Assembly: GCA_022870745.1 (NCBI GenBank)
Contig: CP085323.1
Location: forward strand, 1,054,001 to 1,118,000
From: Silvibacterium acidisoli
Lineage (GTDB): Bacteria; Acidobacteriota; Terriglobia; Terriglobales; Acidobacteriaceae
Length of the DNA: 64,000 bases
Direction: 5' to 3'
Part shown: positions 33,894 to 43,574 of the stretch, piece by piece
Position numbering within the stretch: the first letter of the stretch is position 1
Layout of the letters: every line of letters begins with the position of its first letter
Position numbers and translations under genes: made by a program
The notes under the pieces: model-generated
The model's input: the letters and a program-made list of their open reading frames with translations, nothing else
Told to the model about the DNA's origin: nothing
Databases searched by the model: none

Positions 33894-36800
33894 GCACCAA
33901 TAGCAATTCGCTCTGGGGCGGCCCATGCCTCTACACGCCCATCCATGTGGATGCCATGATGATCGGCACTCCTAACCAGACGCAGACCTTTGCCAACGTG
34001 CAGATGAACTACGCGAACCTTCTACGCGGACTCAACCCCGCGCCTCTGCCATTCACACTGGCTCCGATACCCCCGGCCACAGGCATTTATGTCCACTGGA
34101 CACTTCCCTATGCGCTGCGTCGCGGTCATCAGGATCCCCAGGGCAACGTTACATTTCCCTACAGTCCCAACCGCTGGCTGGTCACCCGCTTTCAGATACT
34201 GACACCGGGGTCCGCGCCGGTAGCCACTGCCTGGGTTGTGCAGAGCGACTACTTTGCTCCTACACCTGCCGAAGGTGGCACCAATCTCTTTCCCAGCCCG
34301 TTGACCGCTGGCCAGATCGGCTATCTTGGGCGGCAGATTCCGCTTGCTCAGTGGGTCACGCCAGCCGACACGCCACTCTTCCTCGAAGCCCAGGGTCCTG
34401 GCGAAATGAGCTGGGCCGCAGTCTTCCAGAATGTCGGCAACGTTTTCGGTTTCTTCGATCCCGTGGGCCAATCGGGTACATGCGCCTACTCGGTGCTCGG
34501 CTGGTACTCGCAGCCTGCGGCCGACCCGCTCTACGGCTACGACGGGAAAGGCTTTACGACCCCGGAAGAATGGCAGACGATCATGGACGCGCAGGGTTGG
34601 GCATTGGCCAGTCCCGACGATCGCGAAACGCTTACGGAACAGGCGGTACAGGCCTTCGCGGAATGGATCGAAGCCAATCCGCAACAGAATCCTCCTCCAG
34701 CCACAGACGCGCAACTCCAGTACGCCAGCCAGACGCTTTGCCAGGGAATGGTCTTCGATCTGCCCTGGACTGGACCGGCAACCGCCTATCCGCAACCCAC
34801 GATCCTCACCGGTGGCGCAGTGCCGGCCGTGGCAGTTGGTTCGACCGCAGCAGAGGCGGTCGCCGCATTCATGGGCGATCAACTCCAATCCACCGGGCAG
34901 GATCCGCTGGCAGTGGAGAACCTTTTACTCGCCTTCCAGACCGACTCCCTCACCACCTATTTGAAAGAGCCGTCGCAGTTCCTTTTCACCTGCCAGGAGA
35001 ATCGCTTCGATCGCGCAGCCGCCGGAACTCTCTGGACAGTCGTGCTCCCCAAAGCGAATCAAAGCGAGACCGACGGCTCACAGGAGATCCCTCTTAGTCC
35101 TGAACAGACACAGGCTCTCAGCACGCTGCAGACCACTCAAAATCTGCTCGACACTGCCGTGCAGCAATTTGGTTCTGACCGATGGGAGCTTTACTCGGCT
35201 TGGTGGAAACTGCAGGCAGCCAAAGGCGCGGGTTCACCCTACCAGCCGCAGATTCAGCAGTACATCACGCAGCTTACGGGCACCACCATGCCGGCGCTGG
35301 CCCAGCAAATTACCAACCTGACCGCGCAGCGCGACAGCCAGCAAACGGCGCTTGAAGGATTGCTCGGCAAAGACTATGAGCTCAAGGCTTCGAACGCTAC
35401 GCAATACACAAATCCAACCGATCCCGTGGTGCTGATTTCTTCCGCGAACACAGATACCAAGCTCGACGGTCCGCAGGATCTCGGCGCAGACCTCTTTACC
35501 CGCTTCACCGGTCAGGCGGTGGGTGGCCTCATCGTCGATTTCACAAACATTATCCCCAACGTTTCTCCGGTCACACTCGAGGCCGCCGAGCTCAGTGCGC
35601 CGGTGACAGCCCTGCCAACCGCCGGGTTGCCCAAGGAGGCCACCGATGCGTGGATCGAAAGCATTCTGCTCGATCCCGGCAACAGCACCTGGCTTGCCCA
35701 GATGGCATGCACAAAAGCGAATATTCAGGCCACCCCGGAGCAGCTTACCCAGCTTGCAGCGCGCATCGCCACGCAACAAACGCTGGTCTGGAATCCCCTG
35801 GCCAAAGACCTCGATCAGCGAACCGTTGCCGAGGCTGCCGGGCTGCTGCCGCAGTTCCCCGATCTGGATGTGCACGTACCCAGCAAGCAGGCGGTTGCCG
35901 CTTGGATTCCACCATGGACGCCGCTTTATCTCGATTGGGAAATTCAATGGATGCCTTCGGCAACAACGCCCGGAGGCATGTATGGTCCATGGCAACTGGC
36001 TGAAAGCGACTTTGTCTACACCGGTTCTTCTGTCGCGCCGGTAGCAGCCACCATGCAGATGCGCTCTTTGCTCACGTCGAATTATCCCGATGGCCTTACC
36101 GCCAAGATTGCCGACTTCCTCGACACCGATCCGGACATTCCGGCGTTTGAGATTCGCGATCTCAAGCTCACCGTGGAAGCCATGGCCAAGCTCGACGTCA
36201 TGGTCCAGTCCCTCACGGGCCTCGATGCATGGATGGAGTCGCGCACTCCAATGCCGACTCAACCCATCACCGATCCCACCGTCGCGAAGTGGACCGAGGG
36301 GGTGCTCACCTGGGTGGCTAATACTCCTGGCGGAGTCGCTCCTATCTTCAATCCCCTGCGCGCGGGCCACTTCCGCATCACCAGGCTCCAGGTGGTGGAC
36401 GCCTTCGGCCAGGTGATGCCCGGCAATGCGGGACAAGGCAATATCCTCCCTATCCGCTCGCAGTCGCTCATGCCGCCCTCCTGGAATACGGATCAGAGCC
36501 TGATGCAGCTTGTGCCGCGCGTCGCGCAGGGTGCACGCCTCATCCAGCAGCTCATCGACCGCGACGACGACACGATAGCCAGCAATAGCTCCGATCTCAC
36601 CAACCCAATCTGCGGCTGGTTGCTGCCGAATCATCTGGACGAGAGCCTGATGGTTTTCGACTCCGCCGGCGTTTCGCTGGGCGAGATCATCAAGGTCGTG
36701 ACCGATTCAGGCAAAAGCCTTCGCTGGGATGCCGCTCCAGGCAGCGACGCCGCTCTCGGCAGTCCACCGCAGATCGCGAACCGGCATCTCCAGGCGCTGG

Positions 36801-37678
36801 TCAGCTCGCTGCTGAGCCTGGGCCTCACGACCACCGAACCGCTCGACGAATTGCTGGACCTCATCGACGTCACCCTATGGTCTTCCTCCGCGCTTCCGTC
36901 CGCCGGCGGAGCCCGGCTCTCGGTGATGCTCGGCCAGCCCATCGCCGTAGTACGCACCGCGTTCTACTGCAACCTGCAGGGAAATCCTATCTATCAACAA
37001 GACTGGTCGCAGACGGGCAAGAACAATGACCTCAATTTCCCGACAGTGCAACTGCCGTTTCAAATCGGGGATATGGCTCTGGCCACGAACGGATCTTTTG
37101 GCTACTACGTTGGTGACGATTACTCCGGTTGTTACGCCATGTATGGCTACCAGCCGGACATGGGCTACGTCCGCCGCGCCCTGCGAAATACCGCCAGCGG
37201 CCGCTCCAATCTGACAGCACACATCGACAGCTTCCGGAGCCGCCTGCAGAACACCCTGTCCAGCTCAGGCGGCTATGTGAAAACCGACAATAAGCTCTAC
37301 CTGCAATGCGGCGGAGCCGACAAAATTTTCGCAACCGTCCTGGTCGATCCACGAGGCAAGATCACCACGGTTTCCGGAACAGCGCCGATGTTTCCGGGAC
37401 CGTTACCGAATGGTCCGGTCGCCTCTGCGCTCGACAATCTATGCGCCACTTTCCGCATGGGGCCGTTGCTCCTCGATCCCGTGGTAACAACGATGCCATT
37501 GCCCACCGGAACCTCCGGCAAGTGGGATTGGATCGAACGCACCGGCGTCTCTTTCTGGCGCGAACAAGGCCCCGTTCGGCCCGCAAATCCAACCGCTGAA
37601 CTGCCTGTCACGATTCCCACACTGCGCGAAGGGTGGCTCTCGCTCAGTGAGGCCCTGGGATCCGGACAAGGAGAGTAA
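33890..37678 (+). CDS. Uncharacterised 1262-residue protein with coiled coil
   Basis: ATG at 33890 overlaps the upstream stop by 4 nt; the longer in-frame extension is a shadow over the previous gene. No signal peptide. Near the N terminus is a motif block GIYVHWTLPYALRRG with FPYSPNRWLVTRFQ, which looks like a conserved domain signature, though I cannot name it. Residues about 410-500 predict a helical coiled coil (QQITNLTAQRDSQQTALEGL). The second half alternates beta segments with VHVPSKQAVAAWIPPWTPLYLDWEIQW and RITRLQVVDAFGQVM. Together with the three proteins before it, it forms a translationally coupled block. Large structural subunit is my best guess. Confidence 0.72.
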   Translation: MSTNSNSLWGGPCLYTPIHVDAMMIGTPNQTQTFANVQMNYANLLRGLNPAPLPFTLAPIPPATGIYVHWTLPYALRRGHQDPQGNVTFPYSPNRWLVTRFQILTPGSAPVATAWVVQSDYFAPTPAEGGTNLFPSPLTAGQIGYLGRQIPLAQWVTPADTPLFLEAQGPGEMSWAAVFQNVGNVFGFFDPVGQSGTCAYSVLGWYSQPAADPLYGYDGKGFTTPEEWQTIMDAQGWALASPDDRETLTEQAVQAFAEWIEANPQQNPPPATDAQLQYASQTLCQGMVFDLPWTGPATAYPQPTILTGGAVPAVAVGSTAAEAVAAFMGDQLQSTGQDPLAVENLLLAFQTDSLTTYLKEPSQFLFTCQENRFDRAAAGTLWTVVLPKANQSETDGSQEIPLSPEQTQALSTLQTTQNLLDTAVQQFGSDRWELYSAWWKLQAAKGAGSPYQPQIQQYITQLTGTTMPALAQQITNLTAQRDSQQTALEGLLGKDYELKASNATQYTNPTDPVVLISSANTDTKLDGPQDLGADLFTRFTGQAVGGLIVDFTNIIPNVSPVTLEAAELSAPVTALPTAGLPKEATDAWIESILLDPGNSTWLAQMACTKANIQATPEQLTQLAARIATQQTLVWNPLAKDLDQRTVAEAAGLLPQFPDLDVHVPSKQAVAAWIPPWTPLYLDWEIQWMPSATTPGGMYGPWQLAESDFVYTGSSVAPVAATMQMRSLLTSNYPDGLTAKIADFLDTDPDIPAFEIRDLKLTVEAMAKLDVMVQSLTGLDAWMESRTPMPTQPITDPTVAKWTEGVLTWVANTPGGVAPIFNPLRAGHFRITRLQVVDAFGQVMPGNAGQGNILPIRSQSLMPPSWNTDQSLMQLVPRVAQGARLIQQLIDRDDDTIASNSSDLTNPICGWLLPNHLDESLMVFDSAGVSLGEIIKVVTDSGKSLRWDAAPGSDAALGSPPQIANRHLQALVSSLLSLGLTTTEPLDELLDLIDVTLWSSSALPSAGGARLSVMLGQPIAVVRTAFYCNLQGNPIYQQDWSQTGKNNDLNFPTVQLPFQIGDMALATNGSFGYYVGDDYSGCYAMYGYQPDMGYVRRALRNTASGRSNLTAHIDSFRSRLQNTLSSSGGYVKTDNKLYLQCGGADKIFATVLVDPRGKITTVSGTAPMFPGPLPNGPVASALDNLCATFRMGPLLLDPVVTTMPLPTGTSGKWDWIERTGVSFWREQGPVRPANPTAELPVTIPTLREGWLSLSEALGSGQGE

Positions 37679-37682
37679 CCCG

Positions 37683-39092
37683 ATGACGACACGTTCCGCC
37701 CCCGCCGCAAAGTTTCGAGCACGTTCGCGCACAAAGAACGAAGCCGCTCTCATCGCCGCTTCGAACCAGTCAGGCGCGGCCGTACTCACCTACTCGATCA
37801 CGCCGAATGCCGTACCTGTAGGCAGTCTGCAGACCTTCACCTTTACGGCAACCAACAATAGCGGCGCTCCCGTTACGATCCAGGCGATTACGGATTCAAT
37901 TACGCTGGGCAATCTCAATCAGCTCACGAACAGCCCGGTCAGCCCGCAGGGTGTGGCATACCCATGGCAGGCAACGCCCAACGGCGCCACGCTGGAGTTC
38001 TGGGCTCTTGCCGCAGTCACCCTGAACGACAGCGAAGGTGTGAGCTTTAATTTTGTCGCCACGATGATTAACACACCCGGCACGGCCACCCTCAGCGTCA
38101 CGGAAGTGATTGGCGGCAACTCTGCCGACGCCCCCGCACTGCCTGTTTTGTTGCAGGACGCGCTTTCCATCACCGCCTTCGCCAACCCCTGCACTGTTGG
38201 ACAGCAGCGAGCCGTGGTTTTGCAGTGGAACACCATCGGCGGCCAGTATGTAACGATCTCTCCCGGGACGGACCAGCAATATCCAGCCGGAACCGCCAAC
38301 ACACTCGTCACACCCAGCCAGAACGCACCGAACACGGTCTACACGCTCACCGTTCATCAGGATGATCAGACAGCCGACTACCAAGTCACCGTCACTCTGG
38401 GCACGCCGGTGATCAAGAGTTTTCAGATCAAGCCGTCTCATGGGCTCCGGATCAAAGACTTCGTACAGGCCTCGTGGTCCACGCAATATGCCACCCAGGT
38501 CACGATGTCTCCGCCTCTCGATGAATCTCCTTTTGTGCAGGCCTCCGACGCGCGCAGCTTCGACCCTTCCGCCGATCTGCCAGCCAATGCGATGAGTGAG
38601 CCATACACCATCACACTGTATGGCTACCAGGGGCCGGTACAACAAACGCTTACGGTCGACTACCTGCCCATGCGCATCCTCTACCTGCGCTACTCCACGT
38701 TTCCCACGCAACAGAACCCGAATCCGCCGGTTATCTATGACGTTTTCAACGCACAGCCAGGCACCTCACTGAACCTCACCGGCAACCCCATTCAGCTCAC
38801 TGCAGTCGGCCCTGGCGGCCCGGCCTACGCACAGCTTGGTGGAACCGGCCCGGAAGTTCAGGTGATGCTCGCAGATCCTTCGCCTGTGCCCAGCGGCCAG
38901 AGCACGACGATCAGTTACCTCGTGAAGAATGCCACCTCGCTTACGCTGCAACCTGGCAATCAGCCGCTATCGTTCGATAGCAACGGCAACGGTTCCGTTA
39001 GCGTTCAGCCACAGCAAAGTACAACCTATGTTCTTCTCGCCTCCAATGGCGGGGTTACCGTAACAAGCGAACTCGGTGTCTCGGTCTCCTGA
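37683..39092 (+). CDS. Protein with tandem Ig-like beta-sandwich domains
   Basis: A 469-residue protein; ATG at 37683, 4 nt after the upstream stop. A basic N terminus (MTTRSAPAAKFRARSRTK) is followed by an Ig-like domain (YSITPNAVPVGSLQTFTFTA, about 37-160). After it come two or three repeats with the common pattern of a strand ending in Ser-Trp or Gln-Trp, then V-x-I-S/x-P, and an end of TTTYTLTV type (NTVYTLTVHQDD; STTYVLLASNGG). Such chains occur in extracellular spacers and adhesive stalks. No export signal. Last of the five tightly packed genes; probably a linker or stalk of the assembly. Confidence 0.72.
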   Translation: MTTRSAPAAKFRARSRTKNEAALIAASNQSGAAVLTYSITPNAVPVGSLQTFTFTATNNSGAPVTIQAITDSITLGNLNQLTNSPVSPQGVAYPWQATPNGATLEFWALAAVTLNDSEGVSFNFVATMINTPGTATLSVTEVIGGNSADAPALPVLLQDALSITAFANPCTVGQQRAVVLQWNTIGGQYVTISPGTDQQYPAGTANTLVTPSQNAPNTVYTLTVHQDDQTADYQVTVTLGTPVIKSFQIKPSHGLRIKDFVQASWSTQYATQVTMSPPLDESPFVQASDARSFDPSADLPANAMSEPYTITLYGYQGPVQQTLTVDYLPMRILYLRYSTFPTQQNPNPPVIYDVFNAQPGTSLNLTGNPIQLTAVGPGGPAYAQLGGTGPEVQVMLADPSPVPSGQSTTISYLVKNATSLTLQPGNQPLSFDSNGNGSVSVQPQQSTTYVLLASNGGVTVTSELGVSVS

Positions 39093-39129
39093 GCACCTGT
39101 TCCTATCATTCATTTCTTTGAGGCATTCT

Positions 39130-39417
39130 ATGGACATACCTCACGACACAGCCATTGAACAGGCCATCTACGAATCGATCTGGCGGGTAAAACCATCACT
39201 GCAGGCCATGCCCATGACGCCAGCCACGCGCCTCTCCAGCCTTGGGCTGGCATCTATCGAGATCATGTCCGTCGTCTTCGAGATGGAAGACGTCTTCGAA
39301 GTTTCCATTGTCGACCGCCAGCTTGATACCTTCCGTACCATTGGTGAGGGCAGAGACGTAGTTCGCAAATTACTGGACGAGCGCAATGGGCATGTTCCGG
39401 CCCTGGCAGCGGAGTAG
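39130..39417 (+). CDS. Acyl carrier protein
   Basis: A 95-residue carrier protein. ATG at 39130 preferred over an upstream in-frame codon. The phosphopantetheine site is Ser42 in LSSLGLASIEIMSVVFEMEDVF; the usual Asp before Ser (DSL) is Ala here, a known variation in specialised carriers but not in housekeeping FabD/FabF partner AcpP. It is followed 3 nt later by its likely partner ketoacyl synthase. The pair suggests that a dedicated acyl chain is made or elongated for the neighbouring system. No ketoreductase, dehydratase or malonyl transferase is nearby, so housekeeping enzymes would have to complete the cycle. Confidence 0.85.
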   Translation: MDIPHDTAIEQAIYESIWRVKPSLQAMPMTPATRLSSLGLASIEIMSVVFEMEDVFEVSIVDRQLDTFRTIGEGRDVVRKLLDERNGHVPALAAE

Positions 39418-39420
39418 AGC

Positions 39421-40641
39421 ATGGCGCATCGCGTGGTGATCACCGGCATGGGGTGCGTCTCTGGCATGGGCGTGGGAGTTGAGGCGCTCTGGGATGGCCT
39501 GATGCGCGCCCAATCCGCCATCACGCCCACACACCTCGTTGCCGGGCAACATCAGACCACCCTGCCCGCTGTTCGTGTAGCGGGATATTGCCCACTCAAC
39601 CACTTCACCGCCGACGAACTCATTATGCGCGACCGTTACGCGCAGTTTGCCATCGTCGCTGCGCGCGAAGCCGTGCAGCAGGCCGGCCTCGGCTGTGGCG
39701 AGCAAACGCCCGGAGATACCGGAGTTGTACTCGGCTCAGGAGGCGGTGGCGAACTGGCACGCGAAGAGGCTGCTGTGCGCATGTTCTATGAGGGCAAGAT
39801 CCGCTGCAATCCGATCACCGTCCCGAAAGTGAATAACCAGGCATCCGTCGGGCTTGTCTCCATGGAATTCGGTTTTACCGGCCCGTCCTTCATCGTGGCC
39901 ACCGGCTGCGCTGCAGCGACCCATGCCATGTGCCAGGCCTACCTCCTGATTCAGTCGGGCGTGCTGGTGCGTGCGCTTACGGGCGGCACCGAGGCGCCCG
40001 TCATGCTCAGCGTCTTCCAGGCGTTCGATGCGGCCCGCGTGATGTCCCACACGACCTGCCGGCCTTTCTCGCGCGATCGCGATGGCATGGTCATCGGCGA
40101 AGGAGGAGCCGTGGTCGTGATGGAAGAGCTTCAGGCCGCACGCGCCCGCGGCGCCAATATTCTCGCCGAGGTCTGCGGCATCGGCATGAGCTCCGATGCC
40201 AGCAATACTCTCTATCCAACCGAGGCCGGACCGGCCCAGGCAATCACATGCGCACTCGCCATGAGCCGCATCCACGCAGAAGAGGTTGACTACGTCAACG
40301 CTCATGGCACCGGTACGCAGGCGAATGATCGCATCGAGACAGCAGCCATTCGCCGGGCTCTCGGTCATCATGCCGACAACATCACCGTATCCTCCACCAA
40401 AGCGCTCCACGGACACGCTTTCGGTGGAGCAGGCGGCATCGAACTCGTCGCCACGGTCCTGGCCCTGCAGCACGGCGTTGCGCCGCCCACGGCCAACTAC
40501 CTCGGGCACGATGAAGGATGCGACCTTGATTACGCTCCCAACGCTCCACGAGAGCGCCGTATCGACATGGCAATCAAACAGTCTTTTGCATTCGGAGGCG
40601 TGAACGCCGTCTTAGCCCTGCGCCGCGACATCCGGCTGTGA
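39421..40641 (+). CDS. Beta-ketoacyl-ACP synthase (FabF-like)
   Basis: A 406-residue KAS. ATG at 39421 after GGAG. Catalytic triad: Cys163 (VATGCAAATHA), His295 (NAHGTGTQAND) and His332 (STKALHGHAFGGAGG), with Lys327 in the SSTK motif. It catalyses decarboxylative condensation of malonyl-ACP with an acyl chain. The Cys context TGCAAA departs from the TACSS/TACAT of housekeeping FabF, which together with the paired unusual ACP points to a specialised role. No chain-length-factor partner (Cys to Gln) is present, so not a classical type II aromatic PKS. Confidence 0.9.
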   Translation: MAHRVVITGMGCVSGMGVGVEALWDGLMRAQSAITPTHLVAGQHQTTLPAVRVAGYCPLNHFTADELIMRDRYAQFAIVAAREAVQQAGLGCGEQTPGDTGVVLGSGGGGELAREEAAVRMFYEGKIRCNPITVPKVNNQASVGLVSMEFGFTGPSFIVATGCAAATHAMCQAYLLIQSGVLVRALTGGTEAPVMLSVFQAFDAARVMSHTTCRPFSRDRDGMVIGEGGAVVVMEELQAARARGANILAEVCGIGMSSDASNTLYPTEAGPAQAITCALAMSRIHAEEVDYVNAHGTGTQANDRIETAAIRRALGHHADNITVSSTKALHGHAFGGAGGIELVATVLALQHGVAPPTANYLGHDEGCDLDYAPNAPRERRIDMAIKQSFAFGGVNAVLALRRDIRL

Positions 40642-40684
40642 TTGCTCGAGCACACAACCCTATACCCATAAGGAAGATTTCGTC

Positions 40685-41458
40685 ATGGGATTAAGACAAT
40701 GGACACTCAAAGTCCGCCGCAACGCCGGACTCTATAATTTCTCTCGCATCTGTAACCCGGTCTATGGCATTTTCACTGGCGGCAAGAAGCGTCCTGCGTT
40801 TTACGACATCGACTCCACCATTCCAACCCTGCGGCAGGTGGATGCAGCTTATCCGGTGATTCGCGCCGAACTTGATCGCATTCTGCTTCAGCAGGACGCA
40901 ATGCCTCGTTATCACGAGCTCGACACCGATCTTATCTACTCCTCCGGGCGCTATCATCGCAGCAGCCGCTGGAACGTGTTCATGCTGTACTGCTACGACA
41001 GTCTGCCAGAGGCCAACCGGGAGCTCTGCCCACGCACCTGCGAGGCCATTGCGAAGATTCCTCACCTTAACCAGGCCTTCTTTTCTATTCTCGATCCTGG
41101 TAAGTCCATTCCCGCACACACTGGCCCGACGCAGGCATACCTGCGCTATCATCTCGGCCTTGTCGTTCCCGAAAACAACGCCCCCAGCATCCGCATTCGG
41201 GATGAGTTCTATACCTGGAAAGAGGGCGAAAGCGTTCTTTTCGATGACAGCCTCGACCATGAGGTCATTAACAAGTCTGATGGCATTCGAGCGGTGCTCA
41301 TCCTCGATGTCATGCGGCCTTTCCCCGAGCCCATCTTCACCGCGAATCGCATTTTTCGCCACCTCGGCGTCTGGTTCTATGGCCCCAGGCTGGTCCGTAA
41401 AGCGAATGCCTTTCGTTTGCAGAATTCGCCAGCTCAACAGTCAGAAAAGCTCCCTTGA
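40685..41458 (+). CDS. Aspartyl/asparaginyl beta-hydroxylase-family oxygenase (Fe(II)/2OG, LpxO-like)
   Basis: A 257-residue 2-oxoglutarate dioxygenase of the Asp_Arg_Hydrox family. Start ATG after AAGGAAG. The two iron-binding His are probably His145 (IPAHTGPTQAYLRYHLGL) and His192 (DDSLDHEVINKSDGIRAV); the cosubstrate carboxylate binders are Arg154 and Arg202. Members hydroxylate Asp/Asn side chains or the 2-position of lipid A acyl chains (LpxO). Beside an ACP, a KAS and an acyltransferase-like gene, acyl-chain hydroxylation is as likely as peptide hydroxylation. The N-terminal about 30 residues are weakly amphipathic, and no clear membrane span is seen. Confidence 0.83.
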   Translation: MGLRQWTLKVRRNAGLYNFSRICNPVYGIFTGGKKRPAFYDIDSTIPTLRQVDAAYPVIRAELDRILLQQDAMPRYHELDTDLIYSSGRYHRSSRWNVFMLYCYDSLPEANRELCPRTCEAIAKIPHLNQAFFSILDPGKSIPAHTGPTQAYLRYHLGLVVPENNAPSIRIRDEFYTWKEGESVLFDDSLDHEVINKSDGIRAVLILDVMRPFPEPIFTANRIFRHLGVWFYGPRLVRKANAFRLQNSPAQQSEKLP

Positions 41459-41713
41459 GCCTTGTGTCGCCTTACCAAAAGGCCGCTTGTCTGACTTGCG
41501 GCATATCAATGAAGCCCCTGCGAGTTTCGAGGCATCGTCATAGAGGATTGGCGGCGTTGACGAAACACCTTCTGCTTATCGTTGGGCCTCAGATTTACTG
41601 CGCCTTGCAGTGTTCCGGGCACGCTTCTCCACGCTTGCTGTTGCCAGTATTACTGGTGTCTCCCCCGGTTTAGCAACTCAACCCGGTCAACGAATAAGGC
41701 TGGATAAGACTCG

Positions 41714-43297
41714 ATGCCCGCTGTGAATTTGCAGAATCCGACTGGCGAGAGCAGAACTCGCGTCTATGGCCGTAATGTCGTCATCAGCTCCATGCGCCTG
41801 TTTGTCATGGCGGCAAGCGGCCTTGCTCTGCCTGCTTTTCTGACACACCATCTGCCTCCTTCAACTTACAGCGCATGGGTTCTGATCCTCCAGGTTGCCG
41901 GATATGTCAGCTATCTCGAATTTGGGGTCACCACTGCTATCTCCAAATATGTCGCGGAGCATGCAGCAGCGAACGACATGGAAGCATGCAACCGGCACGC
42001 GAGCGCGGGTGTAACAATCACCTGCGTCAGCGGAGTAATCGGCGTGCTGATCAGCATTCTGCTCGCGTTCTCCGTGCCAACGCTCTTCCACGACATTCCC
42101 GCGACTCTTGTCTCCGATGTGTCGAGAGGCATTTTCCTGGTTGGAACCTCTCTTGCCATCCTGCTCGCGGCTACGGCTTTCGGAGGGATCTTCATGGGCC
42201 TTCAGCGTTTTGCATTGCCCATGTCGCTTATCACTCTGAACAAGCTCGTCTACGTCATCGTTGTACTAATCGCAGTCGCCCGCCACTTATCACTCACGGA
42301 AATGGGCGCCGCGGTTGCCATCGTCAACGTACTTACAGCAATCGCCGTTGTCGTCGCCTGGAAGCTGATGATCCCTGAAGTGCAGGTGCACCCCAGGCTG
42401 GTAATCTCGGCAACTGTCAGGAAGATGCTGGGCTATTGCGCCGTCCTTGGGATATGGACATCGGGAATGTTGCTGATCAACGGCCTCGATACCACGATCG
42501 TAGGCCACTTCGACTTCCGCAGAACGGCCTTCTACGCAGTCGCAGCGACACCGAGCAGCTTTCTCACGCTTGCGCTCCAGGCTGTGCTGGGGCCGCTCAT
42601 GCCGGCAGTGTCAGCCGCGAGCATCGATCACACGCCCCGGCAGATGGGAGATCTGCTGGATAAGAGCAGCCGTCAATCCTTCATCCTCGCCCAGTTATCG
42701 GGACTACCCTTCCTGCTCTTTGCTTATTGGATTCTTTCCATCTGGGTAGGACACACGTATGCCGAGAACGGCTACATGTTGATGCGCATTCTTATCACCG
42801 CCAACATCCTGCGGCTCTTCTTCGGCCCTTACACAACAATGGTCATCGCAACCGGCCTGCAGAAGTACGCCACGCTCTCCGGCGTCTGCGAGGCGGTCGT
42901 GAATCTCATCTTCAGCATATGGCTGGGCAAGCATTACGGCGCTCTGGGAGTCGCCTGCGGAACGCTCATCGGCGCCCTGGTCGGCATCTGCGTGCACTTC
43001 TCCGTAAGCGTGCCAAAGACGAACGGGACATTTGCCATTACCCCATTGAGATTGCTTCTTTCAGGCATGCTTCGCCCCGGCGTCGCGTCTCTCCCAACCG
43101 TTGCCCTGCTTTTTCTTTACTGGTCGCCGAACGACCACAATCGCGGCTCCGCGTTTTTGGCAGCTTCTACCATCGCCTGGGCGATCGCTACGCTCCTCCT
43201 TGCATGGCAGTTTGGGCTTCTGAAAGCCGAACGTTTACGGCTCGTGAAAGCCCTGGCTGCACGCACTCACGGAAGAGCAGTAACAAGCGAACTGTGA
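41714..43297 (+). CDS. Wzx-like polysaccharide/lipid flippase (MOP superfamily)
   Basis: A 527-residue integral membrane protein with about 12-14 hydrophobic segments, for example VVISSMRLFVMAASGLALPAF near the N terminus, and a positively charged end. Features of the oligosaccharide flippase family: RNVVISSMRL and the FGVTTAISKYVAEHAA loop. Such proteins turn undecaprenyl-linked sugars (or other lipids) across the inner membrane. The preceding 255 nt (41459-41713) is non-coding or holds only a doubtful 72-codon frame. No polymerase or glycosyltransferase genes are adjacent, so the substrate may be a lipid made by the ACP/KAS pair. Confidence 0.83.
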   Translation: MPAVNLQNPTGESRTRVYGRNVVISSMRLFVMAASGLALPAFLTHHLPPSTYSAWVLILQVAGYVSYLEFGVTTAISKYVAEHAAANDMEACNRHASAGVTITCVSGVIGVLISILLAFSVPTLFHDIPATLVSDVSRGIFLVGTSLAILLAATAFGGIFMGLQRFALPMSLITLNKLVYVIVVLIAVARHLSLTEMGAAVAIVNVLTAIAVVVAWKLMIPEVQVHPRLVISATVRKMLGYCAVLGIWTSGMLLINGLDTTIVGHFDFRRTAFYAVAATPSSFLTLALQAVLGPLMPAVSAASIDHTPRQMGDLLDKSSRQSFILAQLSGLPFLLFAYWILSIWVGHTYAENGYMLMRILITANILRLFFGPYTTMVIATGLQKYATLSGVCEAVVNLIFSIWLGKHYGALGVACGTLIGALVGICVHFSVSVPKTNGTFAITPLRLLLSGMLRPGVASLPTVALLFLYWSPNDHNRGSAFLAASTIAWAIATLLLAWQFGLLKAERLRLVKALAARTHGRAVTSEL

Positions 43298-43495
43298 GCA
43301 CCCGGCGCCTACTGATGGATTGGACGAGGGACTTTCATCCAGCCACGCAGGCACTCTTCGTTGACTGACATCAATGAGACTTGTTCCAGAACGTGACAAT
43401 TTATCTCTAAAGCGCTCTTTTGGGACGGACCTCCCCAAAACCTATGCCAAATGAGCGACAAGAGTTCTGTGGTTCACCTGTTCTGCGCGTCGCGA

Positions 43496-43513
43496 CGATC
43501 GGACTACCGATCG
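43496..43513. repeat. Short perfect hairpin upstream of the acyltransferase-like gene
   Basis: CGATCGG (43496-43502), loop ACTA, CCGATCG (43507-43513). It lies in the 277-nt gap between the flippase and acyltransferase-like genes. No T-run; operator or RNA hairpin. Confidence 0.4.
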
Positions 43514-43574
43514 GGGGCGATGCGTTTGATTTTCATTTGTCTGTTGTCGTCCCTTCTACAGCCGGAGTTGCCCG

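Noticed and set aside
35234-36634. 466-codon open frame on the minus strand
   Set aside because: Shadow inside the 1262-residue protein gene; no motif, and the plus-strand frame is coupled to both neighbours.
41455-41673. 72-codon frame starting with TTG after the oxygenase gene
   Set aside because: No ribosome-binding site and no conserved-looking features; likely part of a non-coding gap.
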